NCBI GenBank assembly: GCA_016934695.1
Contig: JAFGSH010000113.1
Span: forward strand, 1 to 6,670
DNA length: 6,670 nt
From: Deltaproteobacteria bacterium
GTDB lineage: Bacteria; Desulfobacterota; Syntrophia; Syntrophales; UBA2210
Direction: 5' to 3'
Position numbers and translations under genes: made by a program. The stretch's first letter is position 1. The number at the start of each line of letters is the position of its first letter. The notes beneath the pieces are model-generated. The model did no database searches, was not told where the DNA came from, and was given only the letters and a program-made list of their open reading frames with translations. Below are positions 1 to 6,413 of this stretch, in pieces.

Positions 1-1249
1 CCTCCTTGTCCTGGGCGAAGGGGAACGGACCATCATGAAACTGGCCCCCCACATGGCGGACCGATCCAAGTGGCCCGATATACGAGGGCTTGCCTTCAGG
101 CGGGAGGGAAACATCATCATCACCGAACCGAGGGAACTGATCGAAGACCTCGATTCCATCCCCCTGCCGGCGCGGCACCTCCTCCCCCTGTCACGATACC
201 GGGCGCTCGGATTTCCGGTCAGCATCATCACGAGCAGGGGATGTCCGAATGCGTGCATATTCTGCCAGGGAAGACGGATGGTCGGCAAAAAGGTCCGCTA
301 TCGGAAGGTGGAATCGGTCATGGACGAGATCGAGGAGATCCTGGCGTACGGGATCTCCCGGATCAATGTGGCGGACGACCTGTTCACGGCGAATAAGCGG
401 CGGGTCCGCGAGGTATGCGGCGAGATCACGAAACGGGGACTCGCATTCAAGTGGAGTGCCTTCGCGCGTGTCAATACGGTCGACCGGGAAACCCTCGAGA
501 TGATGCGCGATGCGGGGTGCGACGGGATCAGTTTCGGGATCGAGTCCGGCAACCCCGAGATGCTCAAACGCGTGAGGAAGGGAATCACCCTCGAACAGGC
601 ACGCAGGGCGATCAGGCTGTGCAAGGAGACCGGTATTCTCGCCCACGCCTCATTTATGGTGGGGCTTCCCGGAGAATCTCCTGAGTCCCTCGCAGACACC
701 CGGGAATTCGCGAAGAGCCTGGACATCGCCTACGGCTACCATTTCCTCGCGCCGTTCCCCGGTACCGACGTGCGCGAAAAGATCACCGGATATGACCTCG
801 AGATCCTGACCGACGACTGGTCACGGTACGACGCGAACAGCGCCATCGTCAGGACATCGAATCTCTCGCCGGAAGAGATGGAGGAGTTCGTGTCGGTCCT
901 TGATCGTGAGATAGCTGAAAAATGGGATATACAGGTGCGCGACTGGCGGGAGGGACGGGGCCTGCCCGAAGACAACCTCCGGGTCGGAGGGCACTTCAGG
1001 ACACAACTGACGTACCGGCTCCTCTCCGAGGACCTGATCGAAACTCTTGGGCGCCTGACCGTGGAACATGCCTCGGGGAATGGCTCTGTCCGCGCCCTCT
1101 GTCGCAGGGTCGAGGAGGCGACCGGGTTCGATCCGGCGCTGGTATCCAGCACCATAGAGGATTTTGTCGGTGCCGGATATCTCAAAGAAAACCGTACCGG
1201 CGGCACCATCGCGTGGGAATGGACGCACAACAACCGTGTCGAAAGATGA
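1..1249 (+). CDS. B12-binding-type radical SAM protein, 5'-truncated by the window edge
   Basis: The frame is open from base 2, before the first ATG (35), and encodes LVLGEGERTI. This is the GEGE-type segment that ends the cobalamin-binding domain in B12-binding radical SAM proteins, so the gene starts upstream and ATG 35 is not the true start. Counting from that ATG, the region includes an LDSIPLPAR segment (39-47) typical of this family. The radical SAM motif CxxxCxxC (Cys70, Cys74, Cys77) binds the 4Fe-4S cluster that cleaves S-adenosylmethionine. An ADD motif (113-115) and GIESG (168-172) follow within the TIM-barrel core. The C-terminal ~100 residues look like a small helical or winged-helix tail. 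The substrate is not identifiable; family members do methylations, cyclisations and other radical chemistry. The next gene converges on it, so it does not share an operon with anything visible downstream. The family call is secure and the function is not. Confidence 0.9.
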   Translation, partial: LLVLGEGERTIMKLAPHMADRSKWPDIRGLAFRREGNIIITEPRELIEDLDSIPLPARHLLPLSRYRALGFPVSIITSRGCPNACIFCQGRRMVGKKVRYRKVESVMDEIEEILAYGISRINVADDLFTANKRRVREVCGEITKRGLAFKWSAFARVNTVDRETLEMMRDAGCDGISFGIESGNPEMLKRVRKGITLEQARRAIRLCKETGILAHASFMVGLPGESPESLADTREFAKSLDIAYGYHFLAPFPGTDVREKITGYDLEILTDDWSRYDANSAIVRTSNLSPEEMEEFVSVLDREIAEKWDIQVRDWREGRGLPEDNLRVGGHFRTQLTYRLLSEDLIETLGRLTVEHASGNGSVRALCRRVEEATGFDPALVSSTIEDFVGAGYLKENRTGGTIAWEWTHNNRVER

Positions 1250-1319
1250 TCCGTATCCGATTTCAATCCACCCTTCGCCGGCGCAGAACGGTGAGATAGA
1301 TCCGTGACAAATGCCTGTC

Positions 1320-1934
1320 TTATTTTCTTTGTAGTATGCCCAGGGTCTGCACCATCGAAAGTTCGGTGAAGAGGCCGGAATCGAGGGCGAGGTTGTAGAT
1401 GTGGTAGGGGGCCTGCCCCCCCTGTGTGGGGTCGGGAAAGATGTCGTGAATGGCGAGGAAGCCGTCCCGGAGGATGTGGGGTGTCCAGCAGGTATAATCG
1501 GTCATCGCCGCCTCGAAGGTGTGGCCGCCGTCGATGAAGACCATCCCGAGGGGGGTCTTCCATCTCCTCGCGACGGCTTCCGACCGCGCGACGATGGGGA
1601 TCACCGTCTCTCCCAGTCCAAGTCCGTCTATCGTCTTTCTGAAGAATCTGAAGGTATCGATCAGCCCGGTTTCCCTGTCCAGGAGTTCCGGATCGAAATA
1701 CTCCTCCCCCGGCTGCTGCTCCTCCGAGCCCCGGTGGTGATCGATGGAGAAGAGGACGCCCCCCGACTCACGGCATCCCGTCCCGATGTAGGCCGCTGTC
1801 TTTCCGCAATAGCTCCCGATCTCCAGGCAGGGACCGATCAGGCTCGCCTCCCGTGCCAGTTCGTAGAGCCGCAACGCCTCTTCTTTGGCGATAAATCCCT
1901 TGATCTCCCGTGATTCTATTTCTTCGATGCCCAT
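1320..1934 (-). CDS. class I SAM-dependent methyltransferase (Methyltransf_24-like)
   Basis: This predicted soluble protein has 204 residues from the chosen start. The SAM-binding motif I is LEIGSYCGK (about 37-45). The acidic residue that usually contacts the SAM ribose is Asp65 in FSIDHH. FIDGGH (133-138) and HDIFPD (163-168) are characteristic of the Methyltransf_24 group, whose members include O-methyltransferases of small molecules and sugars. The start at 1934 is preferred because a GGGGGA ribosome site lies four bases upstream and the conserved fold begins soon after. An in-frame ATG pair at 1982/1979 with AGGA just upstream would add 15-16 residues of basic, low-complexity look. The gene stands alone, convergent with the radical SAM gene and divergent from the cytochrome. 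The substrate cannot be told from sequence or context. Confidence 0.87.
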   Translation of the reverse strand: MGIEEIESREIKGFIAKEEALRLYELAREASLIGPCLEIGSYCGKTAAYIGTGCRESGGVLFSIDHHRGSEEQQPGEEYFDPELLDRETGLIDTFRFFRKTIDGLGLGETVIPIVARSEAVARRWKTPLGMVFIDGGHTFEAAMTDYTCWTPHILRDGFLAIHDIFPDPTQGGQAPYHIYNLALDSGLFTELSMVQTLGILQRK

Positions 1935-2111
1935 CCTGTCCCCCGAAAAGCGTCCGCGTATCATGCAACGATACGGCATCATTTCCTATCGGATATATCT
2001 GCCCCGGTCAAGGGGAAATAACCCACTGAAATCAATGCCCGGTAAGCGATTTTCCCTCCGCGGAACCGGCATATTCCATCTGTCACTGGGTGAAAGAGAC
2101 CTGAATTATTA

Positions 2112-2140
2112 TTGATTATTCTTACGTTAACCTGTAGAAT
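2112..2140 (+). promoter_or_regulatory. sigma70-type promoter for the multiheme cytochrome
   Basis: TTGATT (2112-2117, 4 of 6 to the -35 consensus) and TAGAAT (2135-2140, 5 of 6 to the -10) are separated by exactly 17 bases. They sit in an AT-rich patch of otherwise GC-rich sequence. Transcription would start near 2147, giving a leader of about 42 bases before the ATG at 2189. A GTTAAC palindrome lies in the spacer. No clear FNR, NsrR or HcpR operator was recognised. Confidence 0.55.
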
Positions 2141-2188
2141 TTCATCCAGTACTCGGCAAAGCAATCCTGCGTTCCAGGGGCTCTGGCC

Positions 2189-4393
2189 ATGAGGAAGACT
2201 CTCTTCCTGTCATTCTTTCTTGCTTTAGCGATCCTGTTCACGGTCACAGGACCGGGAACACCGCCTTCCTTCGCGAAGGAGGAATACGCCGCCCGTACGG
2301 GGAAAACATGCTCTTTCTGCCATCAGGACGCCCTCGGCGGACCTCTGACACCGGTGGGATTCGCCTATATCCGGAACGGGTATGCCTATCCGATCCCGGA
2401 AAAGATCCTGGAAAAATCCGCCCGGCATCAAACGACCTTTCACCGGATCACCCGCTTGATCGTCGGGTATATCCATCTCCTCGCGGCGATCATATTCTTC
2501 GGCGCCATCTTCTACATCCATATCTTCATCCGCCCCACCCGCCTGAAGGGAGGCATTCCGAAATACGAGAGGATCCTCGGCCTGTCCTGCATGGTCACCC
2601 TCGCGGTCACCGGAGTCTTCCTGACACGGTACCGCATCGACCGGTGGGAGCAGTTCTTCAACAATACCTTCGGATTCATGCTGTTCGTGAAGATCGTTCT
2701 CTTTCTCATAATGGTCATGATCGCAGCCGCGGCCATCACGGTCGTCCACCGGAAGATGAAAACGGAAGCATCCGTCCCTCCGGCTCCGCAGTCCCCCGGT
2801 GAGGTAACGCGGACCTCCCTGGCCGATTTTGACGGGTCAGGGGGAAGACCGGCCTATGTGGTCCATGAGAACACGATATACGACGTGACGGACAGCGAGA
2901 AGTGGGAGGGGGGGCGTCACTTTGGGAGGCACGGGGCCGGGACCGATCTGACGGAGGCCCTCAAGGGAGCCCCCCACGGCACGGAAGTATTCGAGAAGGT
3001 GAAACAGATGGGTAGCCTGGCAGAGGGTCACGGCGAACCCTCCGCATCTCCCGCTCGGGCCCACAGGGTTTTCGTGGTGATGGCCTATACGAATCTGGTC
3101 ATCATCTTTCTCATCGTCGCCTGCATCAGCGTATGGCGATGGGGATCGTTTTCCCTCACCCCCACCGCCGCGCCGGAGGTCCACACAACCGCGGCGACCG
3201 AGCAGACCTGCCTGTCCTGTCACCGGCACACCAAACCGGCCCTGTACCACGACTGGGAACAGAGCGTTCACGCCGCCGTGGGCGTCACCTGTTACGACTG
3301 CCACCGGGGTGGTGACAACACAAACACCACCAGCACGAGCCATCTGAAAAACAGCCCCGCCCCCATATCGGTCGTGGTTTCTCCGAAACGCTGCGCCGGC
3401 TGTCACCCGGAGGAGGCCTCTCAGTTCGACCGGAGCAAGCATGCTCATACCCGGGATATCATCTGGAAGGTCGATTACTGGCTGAACCACGACATGAATA
3501 ACGAGATCGAGCGGACAACGGGGTGTTACACCTGTCACGGGACGGACGTTGCGGTCATCGACGGCCGTCCCACGCCGGGGACCTGGCCCAATGTCGGGAT
3601 CGGCAGGATCAACCCCGACGGGAGCCGGGGGTGCTGTTCGAGCTGCCACACACGCCACCGTTTTTCCGTAGCCGAGGCGCGAAAACCGGAGGCCTGTGAC
3701 CAGTGCCATCTGGGACCCGATCATCCCCAGATCGAAATCTACAACGAGTCCAAACACGGGACGATCTATCACGCCGAAGGAGACCGATGGGAGTGGGAAC
3801 CTGTCGACGGGACCTGGACGGCGGGGAGAGACTACCGGGCCCCCACCTGTTCGGCCTGCCATATGTCGGCCGTCCCCGGGGTGGAGCGATCCCACGACGT
3901 GACGAAACGCCTCTCCTGGGAAACCCAGGCCCCGCTGACGGTCCGCCCCTCGGAGTTCCGGCCCTTCCCGGCCCCGACGGACTGGGAAGAGGAGCGGGGC
4001 ACCATGAAACGGGTCTGTCTCCAGTGCCATTCCGCCACCTGGTCGGACGACCACTTCCGGAATCTGGACCGTGTCGTCGCGAATTACAACAATGAATACT
4101 ACCGCCCCGCGCGTGATCTCATGGACGAGCTCTACAAATCCGGCCTCCTTTCCGATGAGCGCTATTTCGACGAGGATCTCGAGTGGGAGTTCTATGAATT
4201 GTGGCACCACGAGGGACGCCGGGCCCGGATGGGGACAGCCATGATGGCGCCTGACTACGCCTGGTGGCATGGGTTCTACGAGCTGAAAAAGCGCTCCCTC
4301 CATATAGCCGAATCGGCCCGGAAGCTGAAAAAAGGGGAAGGACCGCCCCGCCATGATGACATCCCCGGCCAGCACGGGGATACCGGCCGATAG
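2189..4393 (+). CDS. membrane-anchored HAO-family octaheme cytochrome fused to CopD-like and cytochrome-b5-like domains
   Basis: This 734-residue protein has, in order: a signal peptide (about 1-29); one CxxCH (41-45); three membrane helices (about 92-113, 127-146, 162-186) resembling a CopD-type domain; a cytochrome-b5-like domain (about 207-280) with likely heme ligands in GRHFGRH and APHG (His263); a fourth helix (296-316); and a C-terminal domain with eight CxxCH sites at 341, 368, 402, 446, 483, 503, 554 and 610. Segments such as TWPNVGIGRINPDGS, GPDHPQ and WHHEGRRAR are hallmarks of the hydroxylamine oxidoreductase / reductive HAO family. By family, the fourth site (446-450) carries the catalytic heme and Asp511-His512 are likely pocket residues. 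The family interconverts nitrite, hydroxylamine, NO and ammonia; direction here is unknown, with a reductive role favoured because no haoB or c554 gene follows. AGGGG sits eight bases before the start. Nine hemes c plus one or more hemes b are predicted. Confidence 0.9.
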   Translation: MRKTLFLSFFLALAILFTVTGPGTPPSFAKEEYAARTGKTCSFCHQDALGGPLTPVGFAYIRNGYAYPIPEKILEKSARHQTTFHRITRLIVGYIHLLAAIIFFGAIFYIHIFIRPTRLKGGIPKYERILGLSCMVTLAVTGVFLTRYRIDRWEQFFNNTFGFMLFVKIVLFLIMVMIAAAAITVVHRKMKTEASVPPAPQSPGEVTRTSLADFDGSGGRPAYVVHENTIYDVTDSEKWEGGRHFGRHGAGTDLTEALKGAPHGTEVFEKVKQMGSLAEGHGEPSASPARAHRVFVVMAYTNLVIIFLIVACISVWRWGSFSLTPTAAPEVHTTAATEQTCLSCHRHTKPALYHDWEQSVHAAVGVTCYDCHRGGDNTNTTSTSHLKNSPAPISVVVSPKRCAGCHPEEASQFDRSKHAHTRDIIWKVDYWLNHDMNNEIERTTGCYTCHGTDVAVIDGRPTPGTWPNVGIGRINPDGSRGCCSSCHTRHRFSVAEARKPEACDQCHLGPDHPQIEIYNESKHGTIYHAEGDRWEWEPVDGTWTAGRDYRAPTCSACHMSAVPGVERSHDVTKRLSWETQAPLTVRPSEFRPFPAPTDWEEERGTMKRVCLQCHSATWSDDHFRNLDRVVANYNNEYYRPARDLMDELYKSGLLSDERYFDEDLEWEFYELWHHEGRRARMGTAMMAPDYAWWHGFYELKKRSLHIAESARKLKKGEGPPRHDDIPGQHGDTGR

Positions 4394-4426
4394 CAACTGT
4401 TTTTCTTGCAGAATTCATTTTCCATA

Positions 4427-4452
4427 CCTGTCAGCGGAGATTCCGTAACAGG
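4427..4452 (+). terminator. stem-loop 34 bases after the cytochrome stop codon
   Basis: CCTGT (4427-4431) pairs with ACAGG (4448-4452), and GCGGA (4434-4438) pairs with TCCGT (4442-4446, one G-U pair). This closes a three-base loop with a small internal bulge. Its place just past the stop codon suggests a 3'-end structure for the cytochrome mRNA. No T-run follows, so intrinsic termination is doubtful; it could instead stabilise the 3' end. Confidence 0.35.
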
Positions 4453-4483
4453 ACAAAATACCCCCGTCACACGGAGAAAGTGA

Positions 4484-4512
4484 TTGACAAAGTCCCGTTT
4501 CTCCCTCATTAT
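4484..4512 (+). promoter_or_regulatory. sigma70-type promoter upstream of dodecin
   Basis: A perfect -35 TTGACA (4484-4489) is followed after 17 bases by CATTAT (4507-4512, 4 of 6 to the -10 consensus). An alternative TATATA begins at 4510 with a 20-base spacer. Transcription would start near 4519, leaving a leader of roughly 230 bases before the dodecin ATG. Confidence 0.5.
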
Positions 4513-4530
4513 ATAGACAACGGACACAGG

Positions 4531-4571
4531 GAAGCGCATCGGAAGTTTTGTGCTGTGCTTCGCGGTTTTTT
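4531..4571 (+). terminator. possible leader terminator or attenuator upstream of dodecin
   Basis: GAAGCGCA (4531-4538) can pair with TGTGCTTC (4554-4561, one G-U pair) around a 15-base loop. Six consecutive T residues (4566-4571) begin four bases after the stem. The structure would be transcribed only about 12 bases after the predicted start site, so it could end a short RNA or attenuate the dodecin transcript. The large loop and offset T-run make it a weak call. Confidence 0.3.
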
Positions 4572-4751
4572 CATCCGTTCTTTTTCGAAACGCTTGAATT
4601 GTTTTCGCACGGAATTTGTTTCTGTAATGACGTGTTTGAAAGACCCTCTTCAAGTCCATTCGAACCCTTCACATCCGCCACCCACACGAGTCGGTCTGCA
4701 ATCCAGGCATAAACCACTTTTATTAACCTTCCAACCCAAAGGAGGAATGCC

Positions 4752-4961
4752 ATGCCTGACAGTACCTACAAGATCATCGAGTTAGTGGGAACCAGTGCCC
4801 TGTCATGGGAAGATGCGGCCAAAAATGCCGTAGAAACGGCCAGCTCAACCCTTCACGATCTGAGGATTGCTGAAGTCACCAGACTGGATATGACCATCGA
4901 AGACGGGAAAGTTAAAAGCTACCGTTCACGGGTCAGAGTATCGTTCCGGCTGGAAGACTAA
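4752..4961 (+). CDS. dodecin family protein, variant without the flavin-stacking Trp
   Basis: This 69-residue protein starts with YKIIELVGTS, continues with SWEDAAKNAVETAS and ends in VSFRLED. These are the beta-helix-beta-beta signatures of dodecins, which assemble as hollow dodecamers that store or buffer flavins or related ligands in the cytoplasm. In classical flavin-binding dodecins the second strand has W-F-E-V and the third has a ligand-contacting Gln. Here the Trp position is Ile39 (LRIAEV) and the Gln aligns with Arg58. This matches a Trp-less subfamily whose ligand may differ. AAAGGAGG with a six-base spacer fixes the start. Family identity is firm, ligand is not. Confidence 0.92.
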   Translation: MPDSTYKIIELVGTSALSWEDAAKNAVETASSTLHDLRIAEVTRLDMTIEDGKVKSYRSRVRVSFRLED

Positions 4962-4982
4962 TCAACCATTTCAAACAGACCA

Positions 4983-5038
4983 GGATCACCCCCGCCCGTT
5001 TGCCCCTGCCGGGGCAAACGCGAAGCGGGGGTGTATCC
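4983..5038 (+). other. strong two-tier GC-rich stem-loop between dodecin and Usp genes
   Basis: The inner stem pairs CGTTTGCCCC (4997-5006) with GGGGCAAACG (5011-5020) around the tetraloop TGCC. The outer stem pairs CACCCCCGC (4987-4995) with GCGGGGGTG (5025-5033). It extends as GGAT/ATCC (4983-4986 with 5035-5038) past one bulged T. That is 23 pairs in total, beginning 22 bases after the dodecin stop. No T-run follows on the plus strand, so it may be a factor-dependent terminator, an mRNA 3' stabiliser or a REP-like element rather than a classic intrinsic terminator. Confidence 0.65.
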
Positions 5039-5055
5039 GGGAAGGGAGAACCTGA

Positions 5056-5077
5056 GACCATGACGGGACCATGACGG
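5056..5077 (+). repeat. 11-base direct tandem duplication
   Basis: GACCATGACGG occurs twice back to back (5056-5066, 5067-5077), followed by a partial ACGACGG. Each copy contains an ATG, but the first opens only four codons. It lies in the 183-base gap before the Usp gene. It may be simple slippage; a protein-binding role is possible but unsupported. Confidence 0.7.
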
Positions 5078-5144
5078 ACGACGGCATCTCTGAACTGAAC
5101 ACTGCATATCAGAGCGGCCACCGGAGCGCGGAAAGGAGGGAGCC

Positions 5145-6074
5145 ATGTACCAATTCAAAAATGTTACCGTAGGACTCGCACTGGGTGAACAGGACAAGAC
5201 AAAGATTCGGTACGCGGGACTCGTCAGTTGGTTGGCCTCATCGGAACGGATCACCTTTTCCCATATCGTCAGCCGCGGAAAGTTGCCGGAGAAGGCAGGC
5301 GCAGGTGTTCCTTCCTCTATCGAGAAAACCACCCGACGTCTGATGAAGGAGCTGGTCGAAAAGTATTATGACGGCCCTCCCGCCACAAAACTTGAATACG
5401 ACATAATCCCGGAATCGCCGCTGGTGGAGATCGATATTCTCCGGAGATTACGGGAGCAGGAAGCCGATCTTATCATCCTCGGGAAGATAAGCGGTGAATT
5501 TACCGGAGAAGAAACAGTCCCCGTCAGTATCTCCCGGAAGGCGGCCTGTTCGACATTGTATGTCCCCCAAGAGGTCGAGCCCCGGACACACCACCCGCAA
5601 GAGATCTCTATCCTTGTCCCCGTCGATTTTTCCGAAAACGCGGCGGATGCGATGAGACTGGCAATCGACTTTGCCGTCGCCCATGAGATACCGAGCATCT
5701 ATTGTGTGCATGTCTATGATGTGCCGCTGGGATACTACAAGCGGGGAAAAGAATACGAAGAATTCGCGGAAGTCATGGAGAAAAACGCGGAGCAGAAGTG
5801 CCGGGAGTTCATCAAAGATATCAATTTCAAGGGGATCTATCTCAATCCGATCATCGTGAGGATACACAAGAAACCATACGAAACAATCGCCCAGACCGTG
5901 GAGGAATACGGCATCGATCTGGTCATCATCGGATCGAGGGGTAAGAACGCAGCGGCGCGGTTCCTGCTGGACAGCGTGACGGAACAGCTCATCCGGACAA
6001 CGACGGCGCCCCTTCTCTCTTATAAGAAAAAGGGCAAGGATATGAGTCTCTTCGAGGCCCTCCTCCGGTTGTAG
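5145..6074 (+). CDS. tandem universal stress protein (two UspA domains)
   Basis: This 309-residue cytoplasmic protein has two Usp folds. The first (about 4-140) is degenerate: it keeps the LIILGK strand and a PVSISRKAACSTLYVP end but no G-2x-G-9x-G nucleotide motif. The second (about 153-292) is canonical: ILVPVDFS (156-163) with the adenine-binding Asp161, then DLVIIGSRG (258-266) and SVTEQLI (277-283). In the ATP signature G263-xx-G266-x9-G-S the last Gly is Asp276, so nucleotide binding may be altered. AGGAGG (5134-5139) five bases from ATG is a very strong ribosome site. Usp proteins act in stress survival and energy limitation. The gene sits 24 bases before the ATPase genes, suggesting one transcript. 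Confidence 0.93.
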   Translation: MYQFKNVTVGLALGEQDKTKIRYAGLVSWLASSERITFSHIVSRGKLPEKAGAGVPSSIEKTTRRLMKELVEKYYDGPPATKLEYDIIPESPLVEIDILRRLREQEADLIILGKISGEFTGEETVPVSISRKAACSTLYVPQEVEPRTHHPQEISILVPVDFSENAADAMRLAIDFAVAHEIPSIYCVHVYDVPLGYYKRGKEYEEFAEVMEKNAEQKCREFIKDINFKGIYLNPIIVRIHKKPYETIAQTVEEYGIDLVIIGSRGKNAAARFLLDSVTEQLIRTTTAPLLSYKKKGKDMSLFEALLRL

Positions 6075-6098
6075 AGGGCCACCGACAGGAGAACCGGC

Positions 6099-6407
6099 AT
6101 GGACGACACGATCAGCCGTATCATGGAGATCGAGAAACGGTGCGCCGACGAGATCGAAGGGGCCCAGCAGGCGTCACGGCGAAAGATCGAATCGCACCGT
6201 AAGACCGTTGAAGAACGGAAGGCGGAGGAGTGCGCTCGTATCACCGGAGAGAACGAGGCCCGGTTGAAGGAGGCGGTCGCGGAGGCGCAGAGAAAGACCG
6301 AAACGGCATTTCACACGGCGGAGGGCGAAATGGAGGCGCTGTCCCGGGACCCGTCGCTGGGCCGCGAGATACGGGAACGGATCGTCTCCATCCTGCTGAC
6401 GGATTGA
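6099..6407 (+). CDS. A/V-type ATPase peripheral-stalk coiled-coil subunit (H/G-like)
   Basis: This 102-residue, highly charged protein is almost entirely predicted coiled coil (about 1-80), rich in Glu, Lys, Arg and Ala. A short C-terminal segment (REIRERIVSILL) resembles the ends of archaeal AhaH and Thermus-type stalk subunits. The coiled coil alone would not identify it; the following gene, which looks like ATPase subunit C, is the main support. The role would be the peripheral stator linking the A1/V1 head to the membrane rotor housing. AGGAGA (6087-6092) six bases before the ATG sets the start. An alternative is an F-type b-like or generic coiled-coil protein. Confidence 0.7.
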   Translation: MDDTISRIMEIEKRCADEIEGAQQASRRKIESHRKTVEERKAEECARITGENEARLKEAVAEAQRKTETAFHTAEGEMEALSRDPSLGREIRERIVSILLTD

Positions 6408-6413
6408 GGGGTC

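Larger units (their letters stand above)
4394..4751. other. 358-base noncoding region between cytochrome and dodecin
   Basis: This region is visibly richer in A and T than its flanks and has no credible gene in either strand. It holds the post-cytochrome stem-loop, a sigma70-type promoter at 4484-4512, a stem-loop with a T-run at 4531-4571, and an imperfect inverted repeat TTGAA...TTCAA (4636-4653). It ends in an excellent ribosome site, AAAGGAGG (4738-4745). A riboswitch was considered because dodecins bind flavin, but no FMN-aptamer core was recognised. Confidence 0.6.

Noticed and set aside
35..37. ATG at 35 as the true start of the radical SAM gene
   Set aside because: The same frame is open upstream and encodes a conserved LGEGE segment, and no ribosome site precedes this ATG.
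1250..1319. Terminator between the convergent radical SAM and methyltransferase genes
   Set aside because: Only a short CGCCGGCG palindrome is visible, with no adequate stem and no T-run in either direction.
736..1563. 275-codon minus-strand open frame spanning the radical SAM 3' end and the methyltransferase
   Set aside because: It overlaps two well-supported genes in other frames, and its Arg/Pro/Ser-rich translation is typical of a shadow frame.
1983..2011. Minus-strand promoter for the methyltransferase (TTGACC at 2006-2011)
   Set aside because: The -10 at 17-base spacing (TAGGAA) is a poor match and would leave no leader before the ATG pair at 1982/1979; too weak to annotate, although it would favour the start at 1934.
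2837..4396. 519-codon open frame on the minus strand
   Set aside because: It lies entirely opposite the cytochrome, whose nine CxxCH motifs and family signatures are unmistakable; the translation has no recognisable domain and reflects GC-rich antisense bias.
5071..5172. Possible 33-codon leader peptide overlapping the Usp start
   Set aside because: No convincing ribosome site precedes its ATG, which lies inside the tandem duplication, and the peptide has no recognisable feature; the strong AGGAGG belongs to the Usp ATG at 5145.
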